DNA from: Aneurinibacillus thermoaerophilus
GTDB taxonomy: Bacteria > Bacillota > Bacilli > Aneurinibacillales > Aneurinibacillaceae
Assembly: GCF_900099925.1 (NCBI RefSeq)
Contig: NZ_FNDE01000006.1
Span: 1 to 64,000 of the forward strand
DNA length: 64,000 nucleotides
Direction of reading: 5' to 3'
Position numbers and translations under genes: made by a program. The notes below the pieces were generated by a model that ran no database searches, was not told the origin of the DNA, and saw nothing but the letters and a program-made list of their open reading frames with translations. Of this stretch, positions 1 to 9,940 are shown piece by piece. Every line of letters starts with the position of its first letter. Within the stretch, counting starts at the first letter, position 1.

Positions 1-3
1 GGT

Positions 4-244
4 CCATGGGCTGCCTGGAAGCTGCTATCTTCCAGCATGGGTTGTCAGAGAGAACAGCCTGCGGGTTAGAAGTACAAACGAGTACCAGGGAAACAGACTT
101 ACGAAGTAGTCAAAGCTACAGGAGGATAGAGAGTTTCCCTGAACGATCCTAAGAATCATTGTCCAGAGACATCATGAAAAGTCCAGTCCCATGATCTGGA
201 TGTGCGTGGTGTCCCCCTCCCCTTCTTTACAGTTACAGGGGAGG
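4..244 (+). promoter_or_regulatory. Structured 5' leader upstream of rng (candidate cis-regulatory RNA)
   Basis: This stretch of about 340 bases before the rng start holds no gene but can form several helices. CTGGAAG 15-21 pairs with CTTCCAG 29-35, and CCATG 4-8 with CATGG 36-40. CAGGGAAAC 86-94 pairs with GTTTCCCTG 133-141. TCCAG/ATCATG (162-176) pairs with CATGAT/CTGGA (190-200). CCTCCCCT 216-223 pairs with AGGGGAGG 237-244. I do not recognise it as a known riboswitch or leader class. RNase E of E. coli controls its own synthesis through leader hairpins, so autoregulation by RNase G is a reasonable inference, but it is not shown here. The sequence could also be the tail of something that begins before the window. 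Confidence 0.45.
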
Positions 245-341
245 AAAATATATCTTGGTTTTTTGGTTAATAGTCTCTCGAATTCAACTGGAAATTCGTG
301 ATTTTGAGGGGCTTAAACATACTATACGAGGAGGACAACTG

Positions 342-1826
342 TTGAAGCAAATAATCATCAACTGTACCGGCCGCGAAGCGAGAGTGGCCATGTTGGAAGG
401 CGGTCGGTTGGTTGAATTATACATCGAACGGCCGGAAGGGCGACGGATCGTCGGCAACATTTATAAAGGACGGGTAGAAAATGTGTTGCCAGGCATGCAG
501 GCGGCATTTATCGATATCGGTATGGAAAAAAATGCGTATTTATACGTAGCTGACTGTTTGCCACCGGAGACAGAGCCTGAGGAAGGGAAGAGGCCCTCCA
601 TTAATGAGCTGATTACGCAAGGCCAAGAGATTATCGTTCAAGTCAGTAAAGAAGCGTTTGGCACGAAAGGTGCTAAAGTAACAACACAGCTCTCTTTGCC
701 TGGGCGCTACATTGTATATTTGCCGAATGTGACCTATATTGGGGTATCACGTCGCATACGCAAGGAAAAAGAACGCGAACGTCTACGCCGGATGGCACGC
801 GAGATTCTGGGACCGAATGAGGGAATCATTATCCGGACGATGGCCGAGGGAATGAGTCGAGCTGAGCTGGAGGCGGACGTTTCATTTCTGAGAGCGTGTT
901 GGGAACAGGTGTGGAGCGAGAAAAAGCATGTTCGCCCGCCCGCGCTCGTCTACCAAGACTTAGATCTTGTCTCCCGCGTGGTGCGCGATTTTGTAGATGA
1001 AGAAGTAGAAGAAATCATGATTGACAGTCGCCCGCGCTACGCGGAAGTTCGAGCATTGCTCGCCCGTTACCGGCCTGAGTGGGAGCAGAAAATTCGATTG
1101 TATACCGGGGCCGAGGAGATTTTTTCTTATTATGGCTTGGACGGGGAAATCGAACGGGCGCTGAGACGGAAAGTATGGCTAAAGAGCGGCGGTTATTTGG
1201 TCATTGATCAGACGGAAGCGATGACCGTTTTTGATGTAAATACCGGCAAGTATACAGGCAGTCATACCCTTGAGGAAACGGTTCTGAAGACCAACCTGGA
1301 AGCATGTCGTGAAATTGTCCGCCAGCTTCGTTTGCGCAACATTGGCGGCATTGTTATTATCGATTTCATTGACATGGAGAAAGAAGAAAATCGGCTCCAG
1401 GTGTTGGAGTGTATGGAAGGGGAGTTGCGGAAAGACAAGACAAAGACACAAGTGCTTGGATTTACCCGCTTGGGGCTGCTTGAACTGACACGCAAAAAAG
1501 AGCGGCAAAATCTTGCTGATATCTTGCTGCGCGTGTGTCCTTGCTGCGAAGGAACAGGCAGAATCACAGCCGAAGAGACGCTTGCGAGTGCGCTGGAACG
1601 CGAACTCGCAAGCTTCAGTCACGATGACCGCGTGGAAGCGGTCTTGCTTGAAGTGCATCCCCATATCGCCCGCGTGTTTGTGGAACGGGACTATATAGAA
1701 GAATTGCGGAATAGCACGAGCATTGCTCTCTATATTGCGGAAAATTCTGCTCTTGATCAACAGCGGTATCGCATCCTGTTTGCGGGGAGTGAAGCAGAAG
1801 CGCGGAGACGCTTACAGAAACAGTGA
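342..1826 (+). CDS. rng: Ribonuclease E/G family endoribonuclease
   Basis: Single-strand-specific, 5'-end-sensing endoribonuclease of RNA processing and decay, 494 aa, close to E. coli RNase G (489 aa). An S1-like RNA-binding domain lies near residues 35-125. The DNase-I-like catalytic part carries VFDVNTG with D298 and IIDFIDM with D341, the same 43-residue spacing as the two metal-binding aspartates of RNase E/G. The zinc-link CPCC (C399, C402) follows. I chose the TTG at 342 because GAGGAGG at 328-334 sits 7 bases ahead; the frame is open from a TTG at 255, but that adds an atypical N-terminus. It lies ahead of rplU, an order that differs from B. subtilis, which has no RNase E/G. Confidence 0.9.
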   Translation: MKQIIINCTGREARVAMLEGGRLVELYIERPEGRRIVGNIYKGRVENVLPGMQAAFIDIGMEKNAYLYVADCLPPETEPEEGKRPSINELITQGQEIIVQVSKEAFGTKGAKVTTQLSLPGRYIVYLPNVTYIGVSRRIRKEKERERLRRMAREILGPNEGIIIRTMAEGMSRAELEADVSFLRACWEQVWSEKKHVRPPALVYQDLDLVSRVVRDFVDEEVEEIMIDSRPRYAEVRALLARYRPEWEQKIRLYTGAEEIFSYYGLDGEIERALRRKVWLKSGGYLVIDQTEAMTVFDVNTGKYTGSHTLEETVLKTNLEACREIVRQLRLRNIGGIVIIDFIDMEKEENRLQVLECMEGELRKDKTKTQVLGFTRLGLLELTRKKERQNLADILLRVCPCCEGTGRITAEETLASALERELASFSHDDRVEAVLLEVHPHIARVFVERDYIEELRNSTSIALYIAENSALDQQRYRILFAGSEAEARRRLQKQ

Positions 1827-1895
1827 TAAACACTTCCTTCTCGCGGTGTTTAGGTTGCTTTTCTTGCAAGAATATGATAAGCTGTTTTTTGTTAA

Positions 1896-2003
1896 CTGGT
1901 GTGCTTGACACCTCAAGCATACTACAACCGCTCGATTAAGGTTTGCAAGCCGGCGTATATGCGCCGCACCGGATATCGGCGAGTCTTAGTATATAGGGGA
2001 GGT
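1896..2003 (+). promoter_or_regulatory. Probable L21 ribosomal-protein leader
   Basis: The gap between rng and rplU contains a possible -10 (TATGAT, 1873-1878) and then a leader that can fold. GGCG 1952-1955 pairs with CGCC 1962-1965 around TATATG, and flanking CGCTCGAT/ATCGGCGAG sequence can close an outer helix. Firmicutes rplU operons commonly carry an autoregulatory L21 leader at this place. The assignment rests on position and folding potential only. Confidence 0.45.
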
Positions 2004-2010
2004 GCAACGA

Positions 2011-2322
2011 ATGTACGCAATTATCGAAACTGGCGGTAAGCAATACAAAGTAGAAAAAGGTACTGAACTGTACATCGAAAAGCTGGCAAACGCTGAGGGT
2101 GAGACAGTTACTTTCGACCGCGTATTGCTGGTGGCTGGCGATGGCGGTGTGAAAGTAGGCGCTCCGGTAGTGGAAGGTGCTACTGTTACTGCGAAAGTAG
2201 AACGTCACGGTAAAGGTAAGAAAATTATCGTGTACAAATACAAAGCAAAGAAAAACTACCGTCGTAAGCAAGGTCACCGTCAACCTTATACGAAGGTTGT
2301 TATCGAAGCGATCAACGCGTAA
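2011..2322 (+). CDS. rplU: Ribosomal protein bL21
   Basis: Large-subunit ribosomal protein of 103 aa. The N-terminus [14 protein letters not shown] and the C-terminal basic [15 protein letters not shown] segment are the family hallmarks. The ATG at 2011 follows a strong AGGGGAGGTG ribosome-binding site; the frame extends three codons further upstream to a GTG inside that site, which is not used. The stop overlaps the start of prp by one base (TAATG), the usual rplU-prp-rpmA coupling in Firmicutes. Confidence 0.97.
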   Translation: MYAIIETGGKQYKVEKGTELYIEKLANAEGETVTFDRVLLVAGDGGVKVGAPVVEGATVTAKVERHGKGKKIIVYKYKAKKNYRRKQGHRQPYTKVVIEAINA

Positions 2323-2657
2323 TGATTACGGTGCAGGTGAAGCGCCGCGGCGATGACTCCATTGAAGAAATCAAGATTTCCGGACATGCCTATGCTGGGG
2401 AGCCTGGACATGATCTAGTATGTGCCGCCGTATCGGGCATTTCGCTTGGAGGAATCAACGCGGTTGAACTGTTGTTAAACATAGAGCTGCCAGTCAAACA
2501 GGGTGAAAGTGGTTTTCTACATGTGAAAGTACCGGACGACTACGCTCCGGAACTTCAAGAGAAAGTGCAGCTTTTGCTTGAGGGCATGATTGCCTCGTTG
2601 TATTCGGTAGCGTTAAGTAACGGCAAATATGTTCGGGTTATCGACAGATTGAAATAG
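2322..2657 (+). CDS. prp: Ribosomal-processing cysteine protease Prp (YsxB family)
   Basis: A 111-aa protease that removes the N-terminal extension of L27 in Firmicutes. The active-site pair His22 (SGHAYAG) and Cys34 (LVCAAVSG) is intact and at the spacing known for Staphylococcus Prp. Its start overlaps the rplU stop in a TAATG, so translation is probably coupled. The substrate gene rpmA follows 16 bases later and carries a matching cleavage site. Confidence 0.95.
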   Translation: MITVQVKRRGDDSIEEIKISGHAYAGEPGHDLVCAAVSGISLGGINAVELLLNIELPVKQGESGFLHVKVPDDYAPELQEKVQLLLEGMIASLYSVALSNGKYVRVIDRLK

Positions 2658-2673
2658 TAAGGAGGTGTCCCTT

Positions 2674-2964
2674 ATGTTAAGAATGGATCTGCAATTCTTC
2701 GCCTCGAAAAAAGGGGTAGGTAGTACCAAAAACGGCCGTGACTCTATCGCGAAGCGTTTGGGTGCCAAGCGTGCGGACGGTCAATTCGTAAAAGCCGGTA
2801 ACATTCTGTACCGTCAACGTGGTACAAAAATTTATCCGGGTGCGAACGTAGGCCGCGGCGGTGACGATACGCTGTTCGCTCTGACTGATGGTATCGTGCG
2901 CTTCAAGCGTCTGGGCCGCGATCGCAAACAAGTGGTTGTTGAACCGGTAGCAAGCGAAGTGTAA
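2674..2964 (+). CDS. rpmA: Ribosomal protein bL27, with Prp-cleaved N-terminal extension
   Basis: Large-subunit protein of 96 aa. The first ten residues, [10 protein letters not shown], form the Firmicutes-type extension that Prp cleaves before SKKGVGS, exposing the mature N-terminus that reaches the peptidyl-transferase centre. The ATG at 2674 has GGAGG at 2661-2665. The preceding in-frame GTG (2665) overlaps that site. It ends the rplU-prp-rpmA operon and is followed by a strong terminator. Confidence 0.97.
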   Translation: MLRMDLQFFASKKGVGSTKNGRDSIAKRLGAKRADGQFVKAGNILYRQRGTKIYPGANVGRGGDDTLFALTDGIVRFKRLGRDRKQVVVEPVASEV

Positions 2965-2977
2965 TAATCGTTTAAAT

Positions 2978-3014
2978 AAAAAGACCGTTGACGTACGTCA
3001 ACGGTCTTTTTTAT
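2978..3014 (+). terminator. Rho-independent terminator after rpmA
   Basis: A perfect stem AAGACCGTTGACGT / ACGTCAACGGTCTT (2981-3008) is followed by a run of Ts. It ends the ribosomal operon. Confidence 0.93.
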
Positions 3015-3063
3015 CGTACCGAAGGGACACGAAACGGCCGTTTGGCTTTCTTTGAAGAAAAAG

Positions 3064-3097
3064 GACGAGCGGTAACGCCCGCAAGTTTTTCTTGACG
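3064..3097 (+). repeat. Short intergenic repeat, copy A
   Basis: The 34 bases beginning GACGAGCGGTAACGCCCGC and continuing AAGTTTTTCTTGACG match copy B (6910-6942) at nearly all positions, and share the CCGC-AGTTTTTCT core with copy C (18831-18848). All three copies lie just downstream of a gene terminator. Function unknown. Confidence 0.5.
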
Positions 3098-3148
3098 TTT
3101 TGTTTTTTTGTTTTGCGGCACACTAGAAAAAAAGAAAGGGTGCTGCTT

Positions 3149-4858
3149 ATGTTTAGAAAAAATGGGGCAGAAGCACTTGTTGACACGCTGATTGAGTGGG
3201 GAGTTGACCACGTATATGGAATGCCTGGCGATTCGATTAATACGGTTATTGAGGCGTTTCGTCAGAAGAAGGATAAAATTAAGTTCATTCAGGTTCGCCA
3301 TGAAGAAGCGGGGGCCCTGGCCGCCGCTTCCTATGCGAAACTTACCGGCAGGCTTGGCGTATGCCTTGCTGTTGCTGGGCCGGGTGCAATTCATTTGCTG
3401 AACGGTCTTTATGATGCCAAACTGGATCATGCACCGGTGCTGGCAATTACTGGACAGGTAATAACTGATTTATTGGGCCTTGATTATTTCCAAGAAGTGA
3501 ATGTATCGCGTCTTTTTGATGATGTAGCCGTATATAACCAGATGATCGTTTCCCCGGGGCAAATTCCTTCAGTAGTAAATCAGGCGATTCGTACAGCATA
3601 TGCGCGCAAAGGCGTGGCTGTTCTGACCATTCCAGGTGATGTGCCCGATATTGAATTAGACAGAAAAACGCGCTATACGTACGCCAAAGTGGACAGTGGA
3701 CATCTTGAGCCGCGTACGGAAGATATGGATGCCGCTTGTGAGGTTCTCAGCAAGGAAGGAAAAAAAGTCATTCTAGCGGGTAAAGGCGCACGGGGAGCAC
3801 GTGAAGAACTGCTGGCATTCGCGGAAAGGCTTGGGGCGCCCATCGTGGTGACGCTTCCTGGAAAGGGCGTCGTACCGGATAAACACCCGTACTGCCTGGG
3901 AGGGCTTGGTCTAATTGGAACGAGAGCGGCGTACGATGCTATGCAAGAAGCAGATACGTTGTTTATGGTAGGTACTTCGTATCCGTTTACGGGATTTTTA
4001 CCGGAGAAAGCGATGACCATCCAATTGGATACAGAACCTTGCCAAATCGGCAAGCGTTATCCGGTAGATATCGGTCTTATCGGGGAGGCAAAGCATACGC
4101 TTGCCCGATTGACAGAGCGAATTCCTTATCAGGAAAACAGGGAGTTTTTGGCTCGGTGCAAAGAAAAAATGGATAAATGGTGGGGGAAAATGGAGGAGCA
4201 GGAGAAAATCGAAAGCTCCTTGATCATGCCCCAGTATGTAGCACGAACACTGGAAGAGGTAGCGGAGGAGAACGCAGTGCTTTCGTGTGATGTCGGCAAT
4301 GTAACAGTCTGGATGGCCCGCCATTTTCGGGTGACAAATCAATCGTTTATTACGTCCAGCTGGCTGGCTACGCTAGGATGCGGTCTGCCTGGCGCGATTG
4401 CCGCTCAGATTGCGTACCCGGAGCGCCAGGTATTCGCGATTTGTGGTGACGGGGGATTTGGCATGACGATGAACGATTTTGTCACAGCGATCAAATACAA
4501 GCTCCCGATTATTACTGTTGTATTTAATAATCATAAAATCGCCATGATTAAGTTCGAACAGGAAGCTATGGGCAATATTGAATACGCTACGAATTTGGTA
4601 AATCCGAATTTTGCAGCTTACGCAGAAGCGTGCGGTACGGTGGGATTCAGGGTGGAAAAGCGTGAGGAATTGTTGCCTGTTTTACAGAAAGCTGTCGCCG
4701 CCAGGCGTCCATGTATTGTTGACGTATTGGTGGAAGCAGACGAAGCACCGATGCCGCCGAAAATTACCTTTGGTCAGGCAGCAGGGTTTACCAAACATAT
4801 GATAAAAGAATTTGTAGAGGAAGGACGCTTTACGTTACCACCTATACTTCGTGTGTAA
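3149..4858 (+). CDS. Thiamine-diphosphate enzyme of the pyruvate oxidase / acetolactate synthase family (YdaP-like)
   Basis: A three-domain ThDP enzyme of 569 aa. The N-terminal PYR domain carries the catalytic glutamate (RHEEAGALAAASYAK, about residue 50). A central nucleotide-binding domain follows, then a C-terminal PP domain with the ThDP/Mg motif GDGGFGMTMND...NNHKIAMIKFEQE. The start GVDHVYGMPGDSINTV and the overall length resemble B. subtilis YdaP and pyruvate oxidases, suggesting oxidative decarboxylation of pyruvate, but the sequence does not settle pyruvate oxidase versus another 2-oxoacid enzyme. The ATG at 3149 has GAAAGGGTG ahead. It sits alone between the rpmA terminator and spo0B, which are adjacent in B. 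subtilis, so it looks like an insertion into the conserved cluster. Confidence 0.82.
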   Translation: MFRKNGAEALVDTLIEWGVDHVYGMPGDSINTVIEAFRQKKDKIKFIQVRHEEAGALAAASYAKLTGRLGVCLAVAGPGAIHLLNGLYDAKLDHAPVLAITGQVITDLLGLDYFQEVNVSRLFDDVAVYNQMIVSPGQIPSVVNQAIRTAYARKGVAVLTIPGDVPDIELDRKTRYTYAKVDSGHLEPRTEDMDAACEVLSKEGKKVILAGKGARGAREELLAFAERLGAPIVVTLPGKGVVPDKHPYCLGGLGLIGTRAAYDAMQEADTLFMVGTSYPFTGFLPEKAMTIQLDTEPCQIGKRYPVDIGLIGEAKHTLARLTERIPYQENREFLARCKEKMDKWWGKMEEQEKIESSLIMPQYVARTLEEVAEENAVLSCDVGNVTVWMARHFRVTNQSFITSSWLATLGCGLPGAIAAQIAYPERQVFAICGDGGFGMTMNDFVTAIKYKLPIITVVFNNHKIAMIKFEQEAMGNIEYATNLVNPNFAAYAEACGTVGFRVEKREELLPVLQKAVAARRPCIVDVLVEADEAPMPPKITFGQAAGFTKHMIKEFVEEGRFTLPPILRV

Positions 4859-4878
4859 AAGCCAGTTTTGCAGAATGA

Positions 4879-4926
4879 GGAAAACAGGTCGAAAATAAGC
4901 TTTTGCTTTTTGTACCTGTTTTCCCT
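4879..4926 (+). terminator. Possible terminator between the ThDP enzyme gene and spo0B
   Basis: GGAAAACAGGT (4879-4889) pairs perfectly with ACCTGTTTTCC (4914-4924). The downstream sequence is only moderately T-rich, so termination is probable but not certain. A likely spo0B -10 (TGGTAAAAT, TAAAAT at 4969-4974, extended form) follows. Confidence 0.4.
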
Positions 4927-5005
4927 ATTTCTTATGACACGTCATGTCTTCTCTAGCCCTGGATGTGGTAAAATGTACAGAAAAGCCAAAGAGGGTGAAC
5001 GCGGT

Positions 5006-5554
5006 ATGAAGGAATTAATCGAAGTAATTAATCACCAACGGCATGACTGGCTTAATCATATTCAGGTCTTGCTCAGTTATTTGAAACTTGGGAAATATGA
5101 TATGTGCGAGGAATACATACACCGCATCATTGCGGGGGCAAACAGGGACACGTTAGTCTCCCGCCTGGAATACCCTCCTGTTGTGGCTTATCTTCTCTCG
5201 TTTAACGCACTGCATTCCAATATGCGAATAGAAGTGGAAATTCCGGCTTCTTTTTCATTACTCAAGCTTAAAGAAGGAAATTGGCTGGGTGATTTTATTG
5301 TTTCTTTAGTAAAACTATATCAGCAACATGCCCTGTATAATGGCGGGGAAAGTAATACATTTCTGCTTACGTTGCATTACCAGGAAAGCGCTCTTAGAAT
5401 TGTGGCAGATTTTGCGGGTGAACTTGATGTGAAAGGCATCGAAGCCGGGCTGAACGAGTTGTGTGCGCGGATGAGGGCATGTGGTGGCGAAGCATTGCTT
5501 ATGCCTCATACAGCTTCAGAATCGGTTTTGGAGTGTGTCTTTCCTTTTGCCTAG
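5006..5554 (+). CDS. spo0B: Sporulation initiation phosphotransferase Spo0B
   Basis: Phosphorelay protein of 182 aa (192 in B. subtilis) that passes phosphate from Spo0F to Spo0A. The N-terminal helical hairpin contains NHQRHDWLNHIQ, in which His13 is the predicted phosphorylated histidine (RHDW is the Spo0B motif). The rest is the diverged ATPase-like domain. The ATG at 5006 follows GAGGGTG; the frame is open further upstream, but that part does not resemble the family. It lies 36 bases ahead of obgE, the same pair as in B. subtilis, where Obg is needed for the phosphorelay. Confidence 0.88.
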   Translation: MKELIEVINHQRHDWLNHIQVLLSYLKLGKYDMCEEYIHRIIAGANRDTLVSRLEYPPVVAYLLSFNALHSNMRIEVEIPASFSLLKLKEGNWLGDFIVSLVKLYQQHALYNGGESNTFLLTLHYQESALRIVADFAGELDVKGIEAGLNELCARMRACGGEALLMPHTASESVLECVFPFA

Positions 5555-6874
<1,320 letters not shown>

Positions 6875-6904
6875 AAAGCAGGACGAAAAGTCTTGCTTTT
6901 TTTT
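6875..6904 (+). terminator. Terminator after obgE
   Basis: The stem AAAGCAGGAC / GTCTTGCTTT around GAAAA is followed by eight Ts. Confidence 0.9.
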
Positions 6905-6909
6905 ATGGT

Positions 6910-6942
6910 GATGAGCGCCAACGCCCGCGAGTTTTTCTCATG
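6910..6942 (+). repeat. Short intergenic repeat, copy B
   Basis: GATGAGCGCCAACGCCCGC followed by GAGTTTTTCTCATG, nearly the same as copy A. The ends ATGAG and CTCAT are complementary, so the element can fold on itself. It begins five bases after the obgE terminator. Confidence 0.5.
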
Positions 6943-6998
6943 TTTTTCCACTATGGACAGCGTTGAGAGAAAATATTTGAAAAATAAATGAATATCTC

Positions 6999-7027
6999 TT
7001 GTGAAATCAGAAAAAACAAAGTATAAT
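6999..7027 (+). promoter_or_regulatory. Sigma-A promoter of pheB-hom-thr operon
   Basis: TTGTGA (6999-7004), a 17-base spacer and a consensus TATAAT (7022-7027). It is the only strong promoter seen before the pheB-to-ilvE run. Confidence 0.85.
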
Positions 7028-7038
7028 GTCCACTATAT

Positions 7039-7054
7039 ATAAACATTTGTTTAT
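7039..7054 (+). promoter_or_regulatory. Perfect palindrome, candidate operator
   Basis: ATAAACA-TT-TGTTTAT is an inverted repeat that starts about 12 bases after the -10, at or just past the transcription start. A half-site ATAAACA recurs just ahead of hom (about 7536-7542). This is the position of a repressor operator. Which protein binds it is unknown; a threonine-operon regulator or the PheB-linked ACT protein would be guesses. Confidence 0.5.
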
Positions 7055-7068
7055 TCTAGGAGGACGGA

Positions 7069-7515
7069 ATGGGAAAACAGGAAGAACTGTTCTACTTAAT
7101 CCGGGCCGATATTTTGCCTGAATCAATTATAAAAACAATAGAGGCAAAAAAGCTGCTCGATTCCGGAGAAGCGGAGACGGTCAATGAAGCGGTGGAGAGA
7201 GTGGGACTAAGCAGAAGCGCTTATTATAAATACAAAGATGGGATTTTTCCATTTAATTCTATGATGCGTGAAGTGATTATTACCGTATCACTTAATCTAG
7301 AGCATCGCGCAGGTGTGCTGTCCCAGGTATTGAAGTTTGTCGCCGAAAAGGGCGGCAACATCCTGACGATTAATCAGACGATTCCGCTACAGGGTATGGC
7401 CAATGTTGCGATGTCCATTGACACCGGGCAGTTGAACTTACCGACAACTGAGTTTCTTGACGAATTGAACGCGCTCGACGGCGTCAAGCGTGCAGTGATT
7501 GTCGGACGGGGATAA
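7069..7515 (+). CDS. pheB: ACT-domain protein PheB (UPF0735)
   Basis: A small 148-aa protein. An N-terminal part with a helix-turn-helix-like segment (AVERVGLSRSAYYKYKDGIFPF) is followed by an ACT domain (about residues 70-147, ITVSLNLEHRAGVLSQVL). The length is the family's. In B. subtilis it sits between obg and pheA; despite the name it is not chorismate mutase, and a role as an amino-acid-sensing regulator is inferred from its domains. The ATG at 7069 has AGGAGG ahead. It is first in the transcript leading to hom-thrC-thrB-pheA. Confidence 0.9.
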   Translation: MGKQEELFYLIRADILPESIIKTIEAKKLLDSGEAETVNEAVERVGLSRSAYYKYKDGIFPFNSMMREVIITVSLNLEHRAGVLSQVLKFVAEKGGNILTINQTIPLQGMANVAMSIDTGQLNLPTTEFLDELNALDGVKRAVIVGRG

Positions 7516-7576
7516 GCATTTTTTTCATTATATTATTATAAACAAACAAAAATATACACATGGAGGAGAGAGCAGG

Positions 7577-8881
7577 ATGCGAAACAACACAGTAAAAGTA
7601 GGACTTATGGGGCTTGGAACTGTGGGTACGGGCGTCGTACGTATCGTACAGGGTCACCAGGAGGATTTGCAGAAACAGACGGGCTTAGCGATTGAAATCG
7701 CTAAGGTACTGGTGCAGGATCTTGAGAAAGAACGCAACTTGAAACTGGATAGACACATGATTACAACCGATGCTTCTGAACTGTTTGACAACCCGGACAT
7801 CGATGTGATTATCGAAGTGATTGGCGGTATTCATCCAGCGAAAGAATATATTCTGCAAGCCCTTGAGAATGGCAAACATATTGTGACGGCCAACAAAGAC
7901 TTGATGGCGCTCCACGGGGCAGAAATTCTCTCCAAAGCGCAAGAAAAAGGCTGTGACGTATTCTATGAAGCGAGCGTGGCCGGCGGTATTCCGATTCTGC
8001 GCGCGCTGGTGGAGGGGTTTGCGTCTGACCGCATTACGAAAATGATGGGAATTGTGAATGGTACGACCAATTACATCATGACGAAGATGAGTCAGGAAGG
8101 TGCCGATTACAGCGCGGTACTCAAAGAAGCGCAGGCGCTCGGTTACGCGGAAGCGGATCCGACGGCGGATGTGGAAGGTCATGACGCAGCACGGAAGATG
8201 GCTATCTTAAGCACGCTTGGCTTCCATGTCGATATGAGCCTTGAGGATGTAGACTGTAAGGGAATCTCCGAAGTGACAGCAGAAGACATCGCATATGCGA
8301 AAAAGCTGGGCTATGAGATTAAGCTGCTCGGCATCGCGCAGCGCGACGATGATTTGATCGAGGTAAGCGTACAACCAACGCTTATTCATCATACACACCC
8401 GCTTGCATCCGTCAATGGTGTCTTCAACGCGATTTATGTGCACGGCGAAGCGGTGGGAGAGACAATGTTCTACGGTCCAGGAGCGGGCGAGTTGCCGACG
8501 GCAACGGCAGTTGTTTCCGATCTGGTAACAGTTGTGAAAAACATGAAGCTTGGCGTAAACGGACGCGGCAGCGTGGCACCGTATCGCGAGAAGCATTTGA
8601 AAACGGACGACCAGATTGTGTCCAAGTATTTCCTTCGTCTAATCGTGGAAGACAAACGGGGCGTGCTTGCACAAATTACTCGCATTCTCGCTGACCATGA
8701 TGTAAGCTTAGAACAAGTCCTGCAACAACCGTACAATGACGGCAAGCAGTCGGAAATTATTCTGATCACGCACCATGCTTCGCGCAAAAATATTTATGCC
8801 GTACGCAGCCAATTTGAAGAGCTGGAAAGCGTGTTTGAAATAAAAAGCCTGTATCGGGTAGAAGGTGGGGAGGAAAAATAA
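7577..8881 (+). CDS. hom: Homoserine dehydrogenase
   Basis: NAD(P)-dependent reduction of aspartate semialdehyde to homoserine, the branch point to threonine and methionine; 434 aa. The N-terminal Rossmann fold shows [15 protein letters not shown]. The catalytic domain has VTANKDLMA, and [11 protein letters not shown] lies in the substrate region. A C-terminal ACT domain (about 350-430, [16 protein letters not shown]) suggests feedback control by threonine. The ATG at 7577 has GGAGGAGAG ahead; the frame is open earlier but overlaps the end of pheB. The stop overlaps the thrC start (TAATG). Confidence 0.96.
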   Translation: MRNNTVKVGLMGLGTVGTGVVRIVQGHQEDLQKQTGLAIEIAKVLVQDLEKERNLKLDRHMITTDASELFDNPDIDVIIEVIGGIHPAKEYILQALENGKHIVTANKDLMALHGAEILSKAQEKGCDVFYEASVAGGIPILRALVEGFASDRITKMMGIVNGTTNYIMTKMSQEGADYSAVLKEAQALGYAEADPTADVEGHDAARKMAILSTLGFHVDMSLEDVDCKGISEVTAEDIAYAKKLGYEIKLLGIAQRDDDLIEVSVQPTLIHHTHPLASVNGVFNAIYVHGEAVGETMFYGPGAGELPTATAVVSDLVTVVKNMKLGVNGRGSVAPYREKHLKTDDQIVSKYFLRLIVEDKRGVLAQITRILADHDVSLEQVLQQPYNDGKQSEIILITHHASRKNIYAVRSQFEELESVFEIKSLYRVEGGEEK

Positions 8882-9939
8882 TGGCTGGCATCATTGAGCG
8901 CTACGCAAAATATTTACCGGTGACGGAGAAAACCCCCCGGTTGACGTTGCATGAGGGCAATACGCCGCTCATTTTTGCGCCGAAATTGTCGCAACAATTA
9001 GACTTGGAGATTTATTTCAAATACGAAGGTTTAAATCCAACAGGATCGTTTAAAGACCGGGGGATGGTTATGGCGGTGGCGAAAGCGGTCGAAGAAGGCA
9101 GCCATACGATTATGTGCGCTTCCACAGGAAACACTTCGGCCGCGGCGGCAGCGTATGCAGCGCGCGCGAATCTGCGCTGTATCGTGCTTATCCCGAATAA
9201 CAACATCGCGCTGGGTAAGCTGGCCCAGGCGATGGTTTACGGCGCTGAAATTATCGCCATCGAAGGCAACTTCGACCAAGCGCTGAAAATCGTGCGCGAT
9301 ATTACGGAAAAGCATCCGATTACGCTTGTGAACTCGGTGAATCCGTACCGTCTTGAAGGGCAGAAGACAGCGGCTTTTGAAATTTGCGACGCGCTGGGCA
9401 AGGCACCGGACATCCTTGCGATTCCGGTCGGTAACGCGGGAAACATTTCAGCGTATTGGAAAGGATTTAAAGAATACTATGAAGCAGGGGTTGTCAGAAA
9501 CAGGCCGCGCATGTTCGGGTTTGAAGCGGAAGGAGCGGCCGCGCTTGTCAAAGGCGAAGTGATCGAAAATCCGGAAACGCTGGCGACAGCCATCCGCATT
9601 GGCAATCCGGCTAGCTGGAATCTTGCGCTCAACGCCCGTGATGAGTCCGGCGGTCATATCGACATGGTTACAGATGAAGAAATTTTGGACGCATATCGCA
9701 AGCTGGCCCAGACAGAGGGAATTTTTGCCGAACCGGCTTCCGCGGCATCGCTGGCAGGCATCATAAAGATGCGTAAGCTGGGCCGGATTGAAGCCGGCAA
9801 GCAGGTTGTGTGCGTATTAACCGGAAACGGCCTGAAAGACCCGAACATCGCACTTACGTCTGTGGGAGTGGAGCCGATCGTGGTGGAAAGCACGGAAGAA
9901 GCAGTGCTTGGCATCATCGCCCGGGGAGCGGGTGTATAG
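8881..9939 (+). CDS. thrC: Threonine synthase
   Basis: PLP enzyme that converts O-phosphohomoserine to threonine, 352 aa, the short bacterial class. [12 protein letters not shown] carries the PLP lysine K58, [16 protein letters not shown] is the substrate loop, and [13 protein letters not shown] binds the cofactor phosphate. It overlaps hom by one base and is followed one base later by thrB, giving the compact hom-thrC-thrB order of B. subtilis. Confidence 0.96.
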   Translation: MAGIIERYAKYLPVTEKTPRLTLHEGNTPLIFAPKLSQQLDLEIYFKYEGLNPTGSFKDRGMVMAVAKAVEEGSHTIMCASTGNTSAAAAAYAARANLRCIVLIPNNNIALGKLAQAMVYGAEIIAIEGNFDQALKIVRDITEKHPITLVNSVNPYRLEGQKTAAFEICDALGKAPDILAIPVGNAGNISAYWKGFKEYYEAGVVRNRPRMFGFEAEGAAALVKGEVIENPETLATAIRIGNPASWNLALNARDESGGHIDMVTDEEILDAYRKLAQTEGIFAEPASAASLAGIIKMRKLGRIEAGKQVVCVLTGNGLKDPNIALTSVGVEPIVVESTEEAVLGIIARGAGV

Positions 9940-9940
9940 C

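Noticed and set aside
255-341. Upstream extension of rng starting at TTG 255
   Set aside because: The added 29 residues do not resemble RNase G and the TTG at 342 has a much better ribosome-binding site. The upstream SD-like sequence is buried in a hairpin.
1179-1760. Minus-strand ORF of 193 codons inside rng
   Set aside because: It is antisense to conserved catalytic and zinc-link codons of rng and has no family motif.
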